Positions 32,074-40,401 of a stretch of DNA of 64,000 bases are shown in pieces. The DNA is from Variovorax paradoxus (GTDB lineage: Bacteria; Pseudomonadota; Gammaproteobacteria; Burkholderiales; Burkholderiaceae_C), in contig NZ_JAUSXL010000002.1 in NCBI RefSeq assembly GCF_030815975.1, positions 372,001 through 436,000 of the forward strand, read 5' to 3'. A program made the position numbers and the translations under genes. Below the pieces are notes generated by a model, which did no database searches, was not told the DNA's origin, and saw only the letters and a list, made by a program, of their open reading frames with translations. Every line of letters begins with the position of its first letter. The first letter of the stretch is position 1.

Positions 32074-33579
32074 TCAGGCCAGCGCGTGCTGCGCCAGCGC
32101 CGCCTGCAGCTTGTGGCCGTGTTCGTCGGCGAGCGCTGCATCGCGCAGTTCGCGCAAGGTGGCGGGTGCAAGCTGCGCGCCGGCACGCTCGACCGCGCGC
32201 ATCACGGTGTCGTAGTTGCGAATGCCGCGCTCGTGCGTGTCGCTGTAGCCCTTGACCAGGCGCTGGCACTGCGCCAGTTCGACGGCGAGTTCAGGGTTGC
32301 GCTGCGCGGTGGCAGCGATGCGCTGCAGCCATTCCTCGATGCGGCGGTTTTCCTCCGCATAGCGCATCGTCGAACGGCGCCAGCGCTTCATGGCCGCGAC
32401 GGTGCGCAGCATCAGGTAGCCGTGCAGCGAACTGGTCTGGATCACGCGGCCCTGCTGCGTGAAGCGCTCGACGATCTTCTTCGGCAGCGTGGAGTTCATG
32501 AGCCAGCGGCCGATACTGCCGGGCAGCGTCTCGCAGATCTCCTGCAGGCGCGGATGCATGTACTCGTGGATGGCGAGCACCTGGCCCGGCTGCACGCGGG
32601 CCTCGCCGCGCACACGCTCGAAGCGGGTGGCGCGGGTCTTGAGGGCCGCGACGCGAGCCGTGTCTTCGTACGACATCCAGAGCGCGAGATGGCGCGCGGT
32701 CTCGCGCAGCAGGCGGTGGCCGCCATGATCCGGCAGCGCTGCGATGGCGGCCATGCGGTCGAGATACAGGCCAGCATAGGCCGTGTCCTGGTAGTCGATG
32801 AGGCGGCGCACGCCTTCGAGCAGAAAGTCCTGGGCGGCGGGCGGGAAGTCGTGCTGCACACGCTCGACCAGCGCGCGCACCGCCGGATGGCGCGGCTGCG
32901 GCGCCGGCGTGGCGCCCGCCACTTCCGGCGGTGCTTCGCCATCGTCGCCAGCCTGCGCACGCCCGAATGCGGCGCCGAAGGCCTTGAGGCTGGGCTTCAC
33001 GCCCACGCCACCTCGCTCGATAGTCGCCTCGAACTGCGCGCGGCTGAACGGCAGCACGCCCGAGCCCGCCAGCGCACCGAACAGCACGGCACTGATCACG
33101 CTGCCCGAAGCCTCGGCCGCCTGCGCCATGTCGAAGCGGATGAAGCGCTTGGCAGCCTTGGCTGTGTGCGCGAGCAACTGGACGCTGTCGACCCGCCCGT
33201 CACCCAGCGCGCTCTTCTCCGCGATCGAGAACACGCGGTGCGTGGAGGCGATCAGCGTGGTGCGGTCGGCCGTGACCAGCCCGCGCTGCACCGCGCGGCC
33301 CGCTTCCATGAGTTCCGACGCCAGCACCACGTCGACATCGCCCGGCAGCGGCATCAACGCCAGCACCGGCCGGCCGCCGTCTGCCTCGGCCTGCGCGGTC
33401 GGATACAGCTCGACGTAGTAGATGGTGGCGCCGGTGCGCTGCGCCACGCCCGGCACGGAGGTGGTCTGCGCGACGTAGCCATTGGCCTCGCCCATGTCGA
33501 CGATCCAGTCGGCCAGCACGCCGCCGCCCTCGCCGCCCATGGCGAGGATTGCGATCTTCAAGGGTCGCGGGGTGCTCAT
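32074..33579 (-). CDS. iorB: Indolepyruvate oxidoreductase-like beta subunit (IorB type)
   Basis: A 501-residue protein. The N-terminal ~200 residues form the 2-oxoacid:acceptor oxidoreductase gamma-type domain (ILAMGGEGGGVLADWIVDMG, then SVPGVAQRTGATIYYVE). The C-terminal ~300 residues match the all-helical extension (DUF6537 type) of aerobic IorB proteins. I chose the ATG at 33579; an ATG at 33594 would overlap iorA by 11 bp. With IorA it would oxidatively decarboxylate an aryl 2-oxoacid. In this locus isatinate (2-aminophenylglyoxylate) is a chemically sensible substrate (inference). Confidence 0.87.
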   Translation of the reverse strand: MSTPRPLKIAILAMGGEGGGVLADWIVDMGEANGYVAQTTSVPGVAQRTGATIYYVELYPTAQAEADGGRPVLALMPLPGDVDVVLASELMEAGRAVQRGLVTADRTTLIASTHRVFSIAEKSALGDGRVDSVQLLAHTAKAAKRFIRFDMAQAAEASGSVISAVLFGALAGSGVLPFSRAQFEATIERGGVGVKPSLKAFGAAFGRAQAGDDGEAPPEVAGATPAPQPRHPAVRALVERVQHDFPPAAQDFLLEGVRRLIDYQDTAYAGLYLDRMAAIAALPDHGGHRLLRETARHLALWMSYEDTARVAALKTRATRFERVRGEARVQPGQVLAIHEYMHPRLQEICETLPGSIGRWLMNSTLPKKIVERFTQQGRVIQTSSLHGYLMLRTVAAMKRWRRSTMRYAEENRRIEEWLQRIAATAQRNPELAVELAQCQRLVKGYSDTHERGIRNYDTVMRAVERAGAQLAPATLRELRDAALADEHGHKLQAALAQHALA

Positions 33580-33583
33580 CGCT

Positions 33584-35776
33584 TCAGAACGCATAGGCTT
33601 CGCGGCGGCGTGCTTCGCCGCGCTGCAGCCAACCGATCACGGCGGCGCGCACGCGCTCGCGCAGCACATCCCAGCGGCTCGGGTTGCTCACGATCTGCGC
33701 CTTGTAGAAGGACGGGCACAGCACCGCGGCATGCGAGACCTCGCCGCAGACCCCGCAGCCCACGCAGCTTTCGAGCACGGTCGCGACCGGGTCGGTGCGC
33801 AGCGGATCGGGGTTGGGCTTGATCGACAGCGACGGGCAGCCCGACAGGCGAATGCACGAGTGGTCGCCGGTGCAGGTGTCGGAATCGACGCCGAATTTCT
33901 CGCGCACCATGCGCTTGCCATCGGCAATGGCCTTGCGCACCAGCGGCTTCTCGCGGCGCTGCTTGTTGAGCATGCACTCCGATTGCGCGATCAGGACCTT
34001 GGGGCCCTTCTTCGTCGTGGTGAGCGCGTCCTTGAGAGCGTCGCGCATGCCGGCGACGTCGTAGGTGCGGCGCAACGTCTTCACCCATTCCACGCCCACA
34101 CCGCGCACGGCGCGCTCGATCTCGTGGCCGGTGCTGCGCGTCTTGTTGACGGCGTTCGACGAGAGGATGTCCTGCCCGCCCGTGGCCGAGGTGTAGTTGT
34201 TGTCGACCACGATGGTGAGGTTGTCGCTCTTGTTGAAGACCGCGTTCGCCACTCCGCTGGTCAGGCCGTTGTGCCAGAAGCCGCCGTCGCCCATCATCGA
34301 GATCGCGCGCTTGCCTGCCGGCGCATTGAGCGCCGAGGCGCCGGCGCCGCCAAGGCCGTAGCCCATGGTGGTGTTGCCGATATTGAAGGGCGGCAGGATC
34401 GAGAACAGGTGGCAGCCAATGTCTGCGCTGACGTGGTGTGCACCGAGCTCGCGTTCCACCAGCTTCATCGCGCTGAAGATCGGGCGCTCGGGGCAGCCGG
34501 TGCAGAAGCCCGGCGGGCGGGCGTGAACCACATCGCCAAGCGCCGTGGAAGGTTGCACCGGCTCGGGCGCGGCATCGACGCCGATGGCTGCCACTTCCTT
34601 GAGCGGAATCACCTTGCGCACAGCCACGGGCACCGGCAGCGGCGCGAGGCGTTCATAGCGTTCGCAGAAGGCGCGCGCACCCTTCAGAAGCTCGGATGAG
34701 GTGTACTCGCCGGCCACGGGCAGCATGTCCTTGCCGTGAAGTGCAGTGGCCGAGCCCGCGTGGCGCAGGATGGTCGCGAGGTTCTGCTCGACGAAGTTGG
34801 GCTGGCCCTCCTCCACGATCAGCACGGCGCGCTTGCCTTCGCAGAAGCGGATCACTTCGTTCTCGATGACAGGGTAGGCCACGTTCATCACGTAGAGCGG
34901 CACCTGCGTATTGCCGTACACGTCGGCCAGGCCGAGCCGCTCCAGCGCGCGCAGCAGCGTGTTGTAGCTGCCGCCCTGCACGATGATGCCGATGTCGTCA
35001 GCGTCTTCCGAGAAGAACTCGTTGAGCTTGCGCTCCTCGATGAAGCGCACGGCGGCGGGCCAGCGGTCCTTCACCTTCTCCTGCTCGTGCGCAAAGCTCG
35101 CGGGCGGCAGCACGATGCGGCCGACGTCGCGCCGCGGATTCTCGAGCGCGTCCTTCAGCGTGAACTTCGCGCGCTTGTTGTCGCCCGCGATGAAATGGCC
35201 ATGCACATGGCAGGCGCGGATGCGCAGCTGCAGCATCACGGGCGTGTTGCTCGCCTCCGAAAGATCGAAGCCCTGCTTCACCGCATCGACGATGCTCGGC
35301 AGGTTGGGCCGCGGATCGAGCAGCCAGATCTGCGACTTCATCGCGAAGGCATGGCTGCGCTCCTGCATGATCGAGGAGCCCTCGCCGTAGTCCTCGCCCA
35401 CGATGATGAGCGCGCCGCCGGTGACGCCGCCCGAGGCCAGGTTGGCCAGCGCGTCGGACGCCACGTTGGTGCCCACGGTCGCCTTGAAGGTCACGGCGCC
35501 GCGCAATGGATAGTTGACGGAAGCGGCCAGCGTAGCGGCGGCCGTGGCTTCGCTCGCGCTGTTCTCGAAGCGGATGCCCTGCTCGGCCAGGATGTCCTGC
35601 GCGTCGGCCAGCACATCCATCAGGTGCGAGATGGGTGCCCCTTGGTACCCGGCCACATAGGAAACTCCCGATTCGAGCAAGGCCTTGGTGACCGCCAGAA
35701 TGCCTTCACCGCGAAATACATCTCCGCCGGAAAGCCGCAGCTTCTTGACTTCTTCGACGAACGAACGCTCAGCCAT
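33584..35776 (-). CDS. iorA: Indolepyruvate ferredoxin oxidoreductase-like alpha subunit (IorA type)
   Basis: A 730-residue ThDP enzyme. Order: pyrimidine-binding domain (residues ~20-190, GYQGAPISHLMDVLADA), transketolase C-like domain (~300-400), and ThDP-binding domain with MMGDGGFWHNG...NN (residues ~485-520). A C-terminal ferredoxin-like domain has DTCTGDHSC, GCPS, CVGCGVC and CPSF (~635-690), enough for [4Fe-4S] clusters. It is the first gene of the long minus-strand operon, divergent from a MarR gene. By order it takes the A position of an iad-type operon (inference). The start at 35776 follows a short leader from the promoter at 35835-35863. Confidence 0.88.
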   Translation of the reverse strand: MAERSFVEEVKKLRLSGGDVFRGEGILAVTKALLESGVSYVAGYQGAPISHLMDVLADAQDILAEQGIRFENSASEATAAATLAASVNYPLRGAVTFKATVGTNVASDALANLASGGVTGGALIIVGEDYGEGSSIMQERSHAFAMKSQIWLLDPRPNLPSIVDAVKQGFDLSEASNTPVMLQLRIRACHVHGHFIAGDNKRAKFTLKDALENPRRDVGRIVLPPASFAHEQEKVKDRWPAAVRFIEERKLNEFFSEDADDIGIIVQGGSYNTLLRALERLGLADVYGNTQVPLYVMNVAYPVIENEVIRFCEGKRAVLIVEEGQPNFVEQNLATILRHAGSATALHGKDMLPVAGEYTSSELLKGARAFCERYERLAPLPVPVAVRKVIPLKEVAAIGVDAAPEPVQPSTALGDVVHARPPGFCTGCPERPIFSAMKLVERELGAHHVSADIGCHLFSILPPFNIGNTTMGYGLGGAGASALNAPAGKRAISMMGDGGFWHNGLTSGVANAVFNKSDNLTIVVDNNYTSATGGQDILSSNAVNKTRSTGHEIERAVRGVGVEWVKTLRRTYDVAGMRDALKDALTTTKKGPKVLIAQSECMLNKQRREKPLVRKAIADGKRMVREKFGVDSDTCTGDHSCIRLSGCPSLSIKPNPDPLRTDPVATVLESCVGCGVCGEVSHAAVLCPSFYKAQIVSNPSRWDVLRERVRAAVIGWLQRGEARRREAYAF

Positions 35777-35834
35777 GTCGGTCCTTGTTCTCTCTCGTGG
35801 GACGATGCGTGCAAGCTGCCGCACCATGCCTTCT

Positions 35835-35867
35835 ATAATGTTGACAAATGAATGTATCCACAATCAT
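35835..35867 (-). promoter_or_regulatory. Promoter of the large catabolic operon with a candidate MarR operator
   Basis: On the minus strand TTGTGG (35863-35858) and CATTAT (35840-35835) are 17 bp apart, about 55 nt before the iorA start. A 20-bp imperfect palindrome at 35848-35867 (ATGAATGTAT/CCACAATCAT, 7 of 10 pairs) covers the -35. The plus strand of the same stretch carries TTGACAAATGAAT at 35841-35853, which recurs as TTGACACATGAAT in the promoter at 40261-40289. The divergent MarR gene at 35936 is the obvious regulator. Confidence 0.6.
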
Positions 35868-35935
35868 GAATTACCCTACACATGCAAACAGCGTGCCCGC
35901 GGCTGGTTCGAGGCGCTTGGCCGTGAGGTGCCTTC

Positions 35936-36412
35936 ATGGCCGAGCCCTCTCCTGAAACGCATCGCTTCGTCGATGACTATCTGCCGGCTCTGCTGGCGCA
36001 GGCCAGCCAGCTGATCTCCTCGGAGTTCCACGAGGTGGCGCGGCAGCAAGGCTTCTCGGTGTCCGAGTGGCGCGTGATGGCCTCGCTCGCGGGCAGCGAG
36101 CCGATCAGCATCGGCCAGCTCGCGCAGGTGACGGTGACCAAGCAGCCGACCGTCACGCGCCTGCTCGACCGCATGGAAGCACGCGGACAGGTCGAGCGGC
36201 TGCCCCATGAGAGTGATCGCCGCATCACGCTGGTGCGCATCACGCGCAAGGGCTTGAAGGCGGTGGAGCACCTGATGGAACTCGCGCGCGACCATGAGCG
36301 GCGCGTGCTCGAACCCTTCGGCCTGCGGCGCGCCGAGGAACTGAAGCAGACCCTGCGCAAGATGATCGAGCTGCACGTGCATGTGCCGGTCGAGGAGCCG
36401 GAAGAAGACTGA
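35936..36412 (+). CDS. iadR: MarR family regulator of the aromatic locus, IadR-like
   Basis: A 158-residue winged-helix protein. Recognition helix region VTVTKQPTVTRLLDRMEARG (residues ~67-86) and wing LPHESDRRITLVRIT (~90-104). GAGGTG lies at a good distance before the ATG. It is the only plus-strand gene in the catabolic region and is divergent from the iorA-led operon, the usual place for a local repressor. Variovorax auxin loci are controlled by a MarR that releases DNA on IAA binding; the symbol is assigned from context. A hairpin without a T run (36414-36440) separates it from the facing gene. Confidence 0.85.
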   Translation: MAEPSPETHRFVDDYLPALLAQASQLISSEFHEVARQQGFSVSEWRVMASLAGSEPISIGQLAQVTVTKQPTVTRLLDRMEARGQVERLPHESDRRITLVRITRKGLKAVEHLMELARDHERRVLEPFGLRRAEELKQTLRKMIELHVHVPVEEPEED

Positions 36413-36442
36413 AGCGCCCTGCCCCCTGAGTACGGGGCGCGG

Positions 36443-37321
36443 CTAAGGCACCAGCACCGCGCGGCCGCGATGGCCGCGCTGTGCGATCCATTCGAGCGCC
36501 ATGGCGGCATCGGCGAGTGCAAAGCTCTGCACGTCCAGATGCAGGCGGCCATCAGCCAATCGCGCGAGCAGTTCGGGCGCTGCGGCCCGGCCGGCGGCTT
36601 CGCGCCTGAACATGTTGAGCGGCAGCAGCGCCACGTCGCGCTGCAGGAAGTGCGCAATGTCCAGCTGCAGCGTGGGGCCTGCGGTATAGCCGATGAGCAC
36701 GGCACGCCCGCTGGGCCGCAGGGCCGGCAGGACCGCCGAAAGAACGCCGCCACCGACCGTATCGATCAGCAGGTCGGCACTCGCGGGCGACGGGGCTTCG
36801 GCGTCCGGATCGACTGCCTTCACGGTGCAGCCCAGTTCGCGCACCAGCTGCACGGCGAGCGAGCCCACGGCGCCGCTCGCACCTGTGACCAGCACCTGCT
36901 CGCCAGCCTGCAGCTTCGCGACTTCATGCAGCGCCACCCATGCCGACGTGGTGGGCGAGAAGAACGCCGCACCGAGCGTCATCGGCAGTGCGTCGGGCAG
37001 CAGGCCAAGCGCCTCATCGGGTGCATCGATCCGCTCGCACCAGGTGCCGTCGAACAGCGTGCCCAGGCCGCTGCCGCGCAGCCACACGCGCTGCCCAACG
37101 GCAAAGCGCTCGCTTGCAATGACAACGCCTGCGGCCTCCACGCCCGGCGTGTAAGGCAGCGGCGGATGGCGCAGGAAGCTGCCGCGCCACACGGTGCGGT
37201 CGATGTGGCCGACGGTGGCGGCGTGCATGCGAACGATGGTGCGGCCCGGCCTCTGCACCGGGTCGGGCATTTCTTCGAGCACCGGCACCGCGTCGAAGCC
37301 GTGGATGCGGATGGCTTTCAT
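36443..37321 (-). CDS. Zn-independent MDR-type quinone oxidoreductase/alcohol dehydrogenase
   Basis: A 292-residue medium-chain dehydrogenase/reductase. GroES-like domain at the N-terminus (PGVEAAGVVIASERFAVGQRV), nucleotide-binding motif VTGASGAVGSLAVQLV at residues ~148-163. There is no structural zinc Cys cluster and no catalytic Cys/His set, so it is quinone oxidoreductase-like. At 292 residues it is shorter than the ~320-330 typical of the group. Last gene of a four-gene minus unit led by the promoter at 40261-40289, with a 4-bp overlap with the hydrolase gene. Confidence 0.82.
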   Translation of the reverse strand: MKAIRIHGFDAVPVLEEMPDPVQRPGRTIVRMHAATVGHIDRTVWRGSFLRHPPLPYTPGVEAAGVVIASERFAVGQRVWLRGSGLGTLFDGTWCERIDAPDEALGLLPDALPMTLGAAFFSPTTSAWVALHEVAKLQAGEQVLVTGASGAVGSLAVQLVRELGCTVKAVDPDAEAPSPASADLLIDTVGGGVLSAVLPALRPSGRAVLIGYTAGPTLQLDIAHFLQRDVALLPLNMFRREAAGRAAAPELLARLADGRLHLDVQSFALADAAMALEWIAQRGHRGRAVLVP

Positions 37322-38121
37322 GAGGGCAGCGCCGAAAGAAAGTCGAGCACCGCCTGCGCGAAGGCCTCGGGCATCTGGTCGGGTAGCGGAACCATGCCGC
37401 CTTCGATATCGACGATGCGCGCCTGAGGCAGCTGATGCAGCAGCTCTGCCGCGTGCGGCGCGGCAAACGGATCGGCCGTGGCGCGGATGATCAGCGCGGG
37501 CTGTGTCACGCGGCCGATGCGATCTTCCATGCGATAGGAAGCAACGGCGCGATGCCCCTCCTCCACGCGATGGCCGACCTTCAATGCATCGCGCACGAAG
37601 GCTTCGAGCAGATCGGGCCGACCCGGCGGATAGAAGCCCTGGCGCTTTTGCCAGAGTGCGGCGAGGTGGCTTCCGTCCTCACTGGCTTCCACTTCGTCGA
37701 TGAGCGGCCGCTGAGCTCGCGCGACGCGAAAGACTTCGTCGGTGTATGGCGTGGACGACAGCACCAGGCCTCGCACACGATCGGGAAACTCGGCCGCCAG
37801 TTCGATCGCCACGACGCCGCCCGTGTGATGGCCCACCACGTCGGCCCGCGCAATGCCCAGTGCATCGAGCAGTTCGCACGCCACACGCGCCCATTGCGCG
37901 ATGCTCGCCGGCATGCCACCGTCCGATGAATCGCCGAAGCCCGCGGTGTCCATGGCAATGGCGCGATACCGTTCGCCGATCAGCGGCAGCACCTCGCGGT
38001 ATTCGGCCCAGCTGCGCGGCGACTGGTGCAGCAGCAGCACGGGCGGCGCATCCGCATCGCCGCATGCCGCGTAGTGCACCTGGCCCACCGACAGGTCGGC
38101 AAAGGCGCGGCGGATCGTCAC
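37318..38121 (-). CDS. Alpha/beta hydrolase
   Basis: A 267-residue alpha/beta-fold hydrolase with a GTG start at 38121, chosen because it makes a 4-bp GTGA overlap with the upstream stop. Oxyanion-hole motif LLLHQSPRSW is at residues ~30-39. The nucleophile elbow reads VVGHHTGGVVA, so the usual Ser/Asp/Cys nucleophile (G-x-S-x-G) is His, as GHHTGG. A catalytic Asp candidate is in ATADPF. Some hydrolases with GHHTG elbows occur in aromatic pathways, but the unusual elbow makes the activity uncertain. Substrate unknown. Confidence 0.82.
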   Translation of the reverse strand: MTIRRAFADLSVGQVHYAACGDADAPPVLLLHQSPRSWAEYREVLPLIGERYRAIAMDTAGFGDSSDGGMPASIAQWARVACELLDALGIARADVVGHHTGGVVAIELAAEFPDRVRGLVLSSTPYTDEVFRVARAQRPLIDEVEASEDGSHLAALWQKRQGFYPPGRPDLLEAFVRDALKVGHRVEEGHRAVASYRMEDRIGRVTQPALIIRATADPFAAPHAAELLHQLPQARIVDIEGGMVPLPDQMPEAFAQAVLDFLSALPS

Positions 38122-39125
38122 GACAGCGTCTCGCCGGCCGGCGCGCGCCACAGGCCCGCATGCTTCAGTTCGCCGAGCGTGCGCGACAGCACGTCGCGCC
38201 GGTAGGCAGCGATGTCGCGGCCCTCGTAGTCGTAGAAGCCGCTGCCGCTCTTGAGGCCGAGCCGCCCCTCCTCGACCATGCGATCGACGATGGCCGGCGC
38301 GGTGTAGCGCCCCCTGTCGATCGAGGCCGACATCTCGCGGCTCGCATGGTGCAGGATGTCGCAGCCGCCGAAGTCGATGAACTCGACCACGCCCAGCGCG
38401 GCAAAGCGCAGGCCGAGGCCGTAGCGCGTGGCCTTGTCGATCTCTTCGGCGGTGGCGGCGCCCTCCTCGATCATGCGGGCCGCCTCGTTCATCACCAGCG
38501 CCTGCAGCCGCGGCACGATGTAGCCTGGCGATGCGCCGCAGACCACGGGCAGCTTGCCGATGGCTTCCATCAGCGCCTTGGTGCGCACGAGCACGGCGGC
38601 GTCGGTGCCGGGATGGCAGCTCAGCTCCACCACCGGAATCACGTAGGCCGGATTGAGCCAGTGCATGTTCAGGAAGCGCTCGGGCAGGCGCACCAGCGCC
38701 GCGAGCTGCGTCACGAGGATGCTGCTGGTGGTGGAAGTGAGGATGGCGTCGTCGCGGCAATGGCGGTTGAGCTGCTCGAAGGCCTCGCGCTTGGCCTCCA
38801 GGGTTTCGGGCACGCCTTCGAACACCAGCTCAGCGGCGGCCAGTGCCCGCGGCGCGTCGGCGGCGCTCACGAAGTCCACGCGCGCGGCAATGGGTTGGAT
38901 CTGCGCCGCATCGATCACGCCGAGCTGCGCCAGGCCCGCGAGGCTGGCTTCGATCTCGGCCTGCGCTTCACCTTGCAGCCGCTGCCAGGCCTCGTCGCTG
39001 CGCTGGCGCAGGTCGACCAGCGAGATGCGATGGCCCGCGTAGGCGAACGCGATGGCGATGCCGCGCCCCATGCGTCCCGCGCCGACGGCCGCGAAGCGGG
39101 GCGGCGACGCGCGCTCATTCGCCAT
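38118..39125 (-). CDS. 3-hydroxyacyl-CoA dehydrogenase family protein
   Basis: A 335-residue protein. N-terminal Rossmann motif GAGRMGRGIAIAFAYAG (residues ~16-32), catalytic His region MHWLNPAYVIPVVEL (HxFxP-like, residues ~150-164) and the C-terminal helical domain (DKATRYGLGLRFAALGVVEF). Length and layout match 3-hydroxybutyryl-CoA or lambda-crystallin-type dehydrogenases rather than FadB. It overlaps the next gene by 4 bp and the octopine-dehydrogenase-like gene by 11 bp. Confidence 0.87.
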   Translation of the reverse strand: MANERASPPRFAAVGAGRMGRGIAIAFAYAGHRISLVDLRQRSDEAWQRLQGEAQAEIEASLAGLAQLGVIDAAQIQPIAARVDFVSAADAPRALAAAELVFEGVPETLEAKREAFEQLNRHCRDDAILTSTTSSILVTQLAALVRLPERFLNMHWLNPAYVIPVVELSCHPGTDAAVLVRTKALMEAIGKLPVVCGASPGYIVPRLQALVMNEAARMIEEGAATAEEIDKATRYGLGLRFAALGVVEFIDFGGCDILHHASREMSASIDRGRYTAPAIVDRMVEEGRLGLKSGSGFYDYEGRDIAAYRRDVLSRTLGELKHAGLWRAPAGETLS

Positions 39126-40189
39126 CGTGCAGCCTCCGCTCGAGCTGCGCCGCGCTCAGGCCGGCGAAGCCCAGGCGCTCGAAAGTGCGCGAACCGTGGC
39201 GCAGGTCGCGGCCGAGAAAGCCGCCGACGATGGCCAGCAACCCGTGCGCGATGGGCGCGTCCACACCCGCATGGCGCGCCGCCGAGGCCAGGAAGGCGAG
39301 GCCGAGCTCGGTGTCCTCGGTGATGTAGCGGTGCGTGTGCAGGTCGATGTTCTCGCGCCAGTCGCCCGACTTGACGAGCTGCTTGTGCGCGTCGCCGTAC
39401 ATCCACTGGTCGTTGTTGTAGTGGTCGGCCAGCGGATAGTGCGGCGCGCCCTGACCGAAGGCCTCGCGCACGGCCATGCGCTCGCGGTCGAGCCGGTCGG
39501 TCACGTCGCGCACGGCGCGCTGCGTGCCTTCGTTGTGGATGTCCCAGCGCTCGAAGTGCTGCAGCGGGGCGGCGTTCATCACCATCAGCGGCGGGTGGAT
39601 CACCGGGCCGGCGTTCATGAGCGCGCCCGAGAGCGCGTTGCCGCAGCCATGCACCGCCGGGTAGGCGCGGCGGATCACCTCGATGGCCTCGGCCTCCTTG
39701 CGCGCCGGGTAGACGCCGGTCGGCAGGCGGATGGCGCGGATCGTGACGTTCACCTCGCGCTCGCCGTGCTTGCGCGCAAGGTACGGCAGGGTGCCGGTTT
39801 CGGCCCATGCTACGTCGGCACGGCTGCCGGCTTGCTTCACTGCCTTCGCCATCACGTAGCTGCCGAAGGTGCCCGGCGGCAGGAAGACGACCTGGCCGTC
39901 GGCCAGGTGCGGTGCCATGGCCAGCGCGATGTCGTGCTGGGCGATGGCGGGCGTGGGAATGACGATGAGTTCGGCGCCTCGAAGCGCCGCGCCGATGTCG
40001 GCGGTGGGCCAGCGCCAGCGGCACCTCGCGCGCGCCGTCGGCATCCTTCAGCGTGATGGCGCCGGCTTGCACCACCGGTTCGAGCGCCGCCGCATCGCGG
40101 CGCCACAGGCGCACCTCATGGCCGGCTTCGGACAGGTCCGCGGCAGCCGCGTAGGCGCCGTGACCACCACCAAGAATCGCAATTTTCAT
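39115..40189 (-). pseudogene. NAD/NADP octopine/nopaline dehydrogenase family protein, frame broken by one extra base
   Basis: Reading from 40189, MKIAILGGGHGAYAAAADLS gives a Rossmann domain to ~residue 60 (REVPLALA), where the frame is lost. ADIGAALRGAELIVIPTPAI continues in the next frame down to 39115, covering the rest of the nucleotide domain and the octopine dehydrogenase C-terminal domain. The span of 1075 nt is 3n+1; the extra base is probably in GGG at 40006-40008. Restored, it would encode ~357 residues, normal for the family. First gene of its operon, so a real break could also affect expression of the genes behind it. Confidence 0.8.
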
Positions 40190-40260
40190 GTTCGAAATTT
40201 GAAAGGCAGACGTCGATGAACCGGCAGCCGCGGTACGGACCGGGAAAGCAATGCCTCATT

Positions 40261-40289
40261 ACATTACTTTTCATCGATTCATGTGTCAA
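40261..40289 (-). promoter_or_regulatory. Sigma-70 promoter of the dehydrogenase/hydrolase operon
   Basis: A perfect -35 TTGACA (40289-40284), 17-bp spacer, and -10 TAATGT (40266-40261) on the minus strand, about 70 nt before the start at 40189. The -35 and first part of the spacer (TTGACACATGAAT) repeat the sequence next to the iadR-like gene (TTGACAAATGAAT, 35841-35853). This suggests control by the same MarR protein. Confidence 0.75.
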
Positions 40290-40329
40290 TCAAATTCTGT
40301 GCCTGTGTCCCCCGCGGAAACCCGCAATG

Positions 40330-40365
40330 AAAAAGCCCGCGCTTCTTGCGAAGCGCGGGCTTTTT
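40330..40365 (-). terminator. Strong bidirectional terminator
   Basis: A perfect 16-bp stem (40330-40345 with 40350-40365, AAAAAGCCCGCGCTTC) with loop TTGC. T runs follow on both strands. It lies 36 bp past the stop of the DEAD-box helicase and ahead of the catabolic operon promoter, so it insulates the two units. Confidence 0.93.
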
Positions 40366-40401
40366 TGGAGCGAAGCGGCCAGCCGGCCGCTGCAAGATGG
40401 A

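Noticed and set aside
36414..36440. GCGCCC/GGGCGC hairpin between the iadR-like gene and the facing dehydrogenase gene as a terminator
   Set aside because: No T tract on either strand; could be chance in GC-rich DNA.
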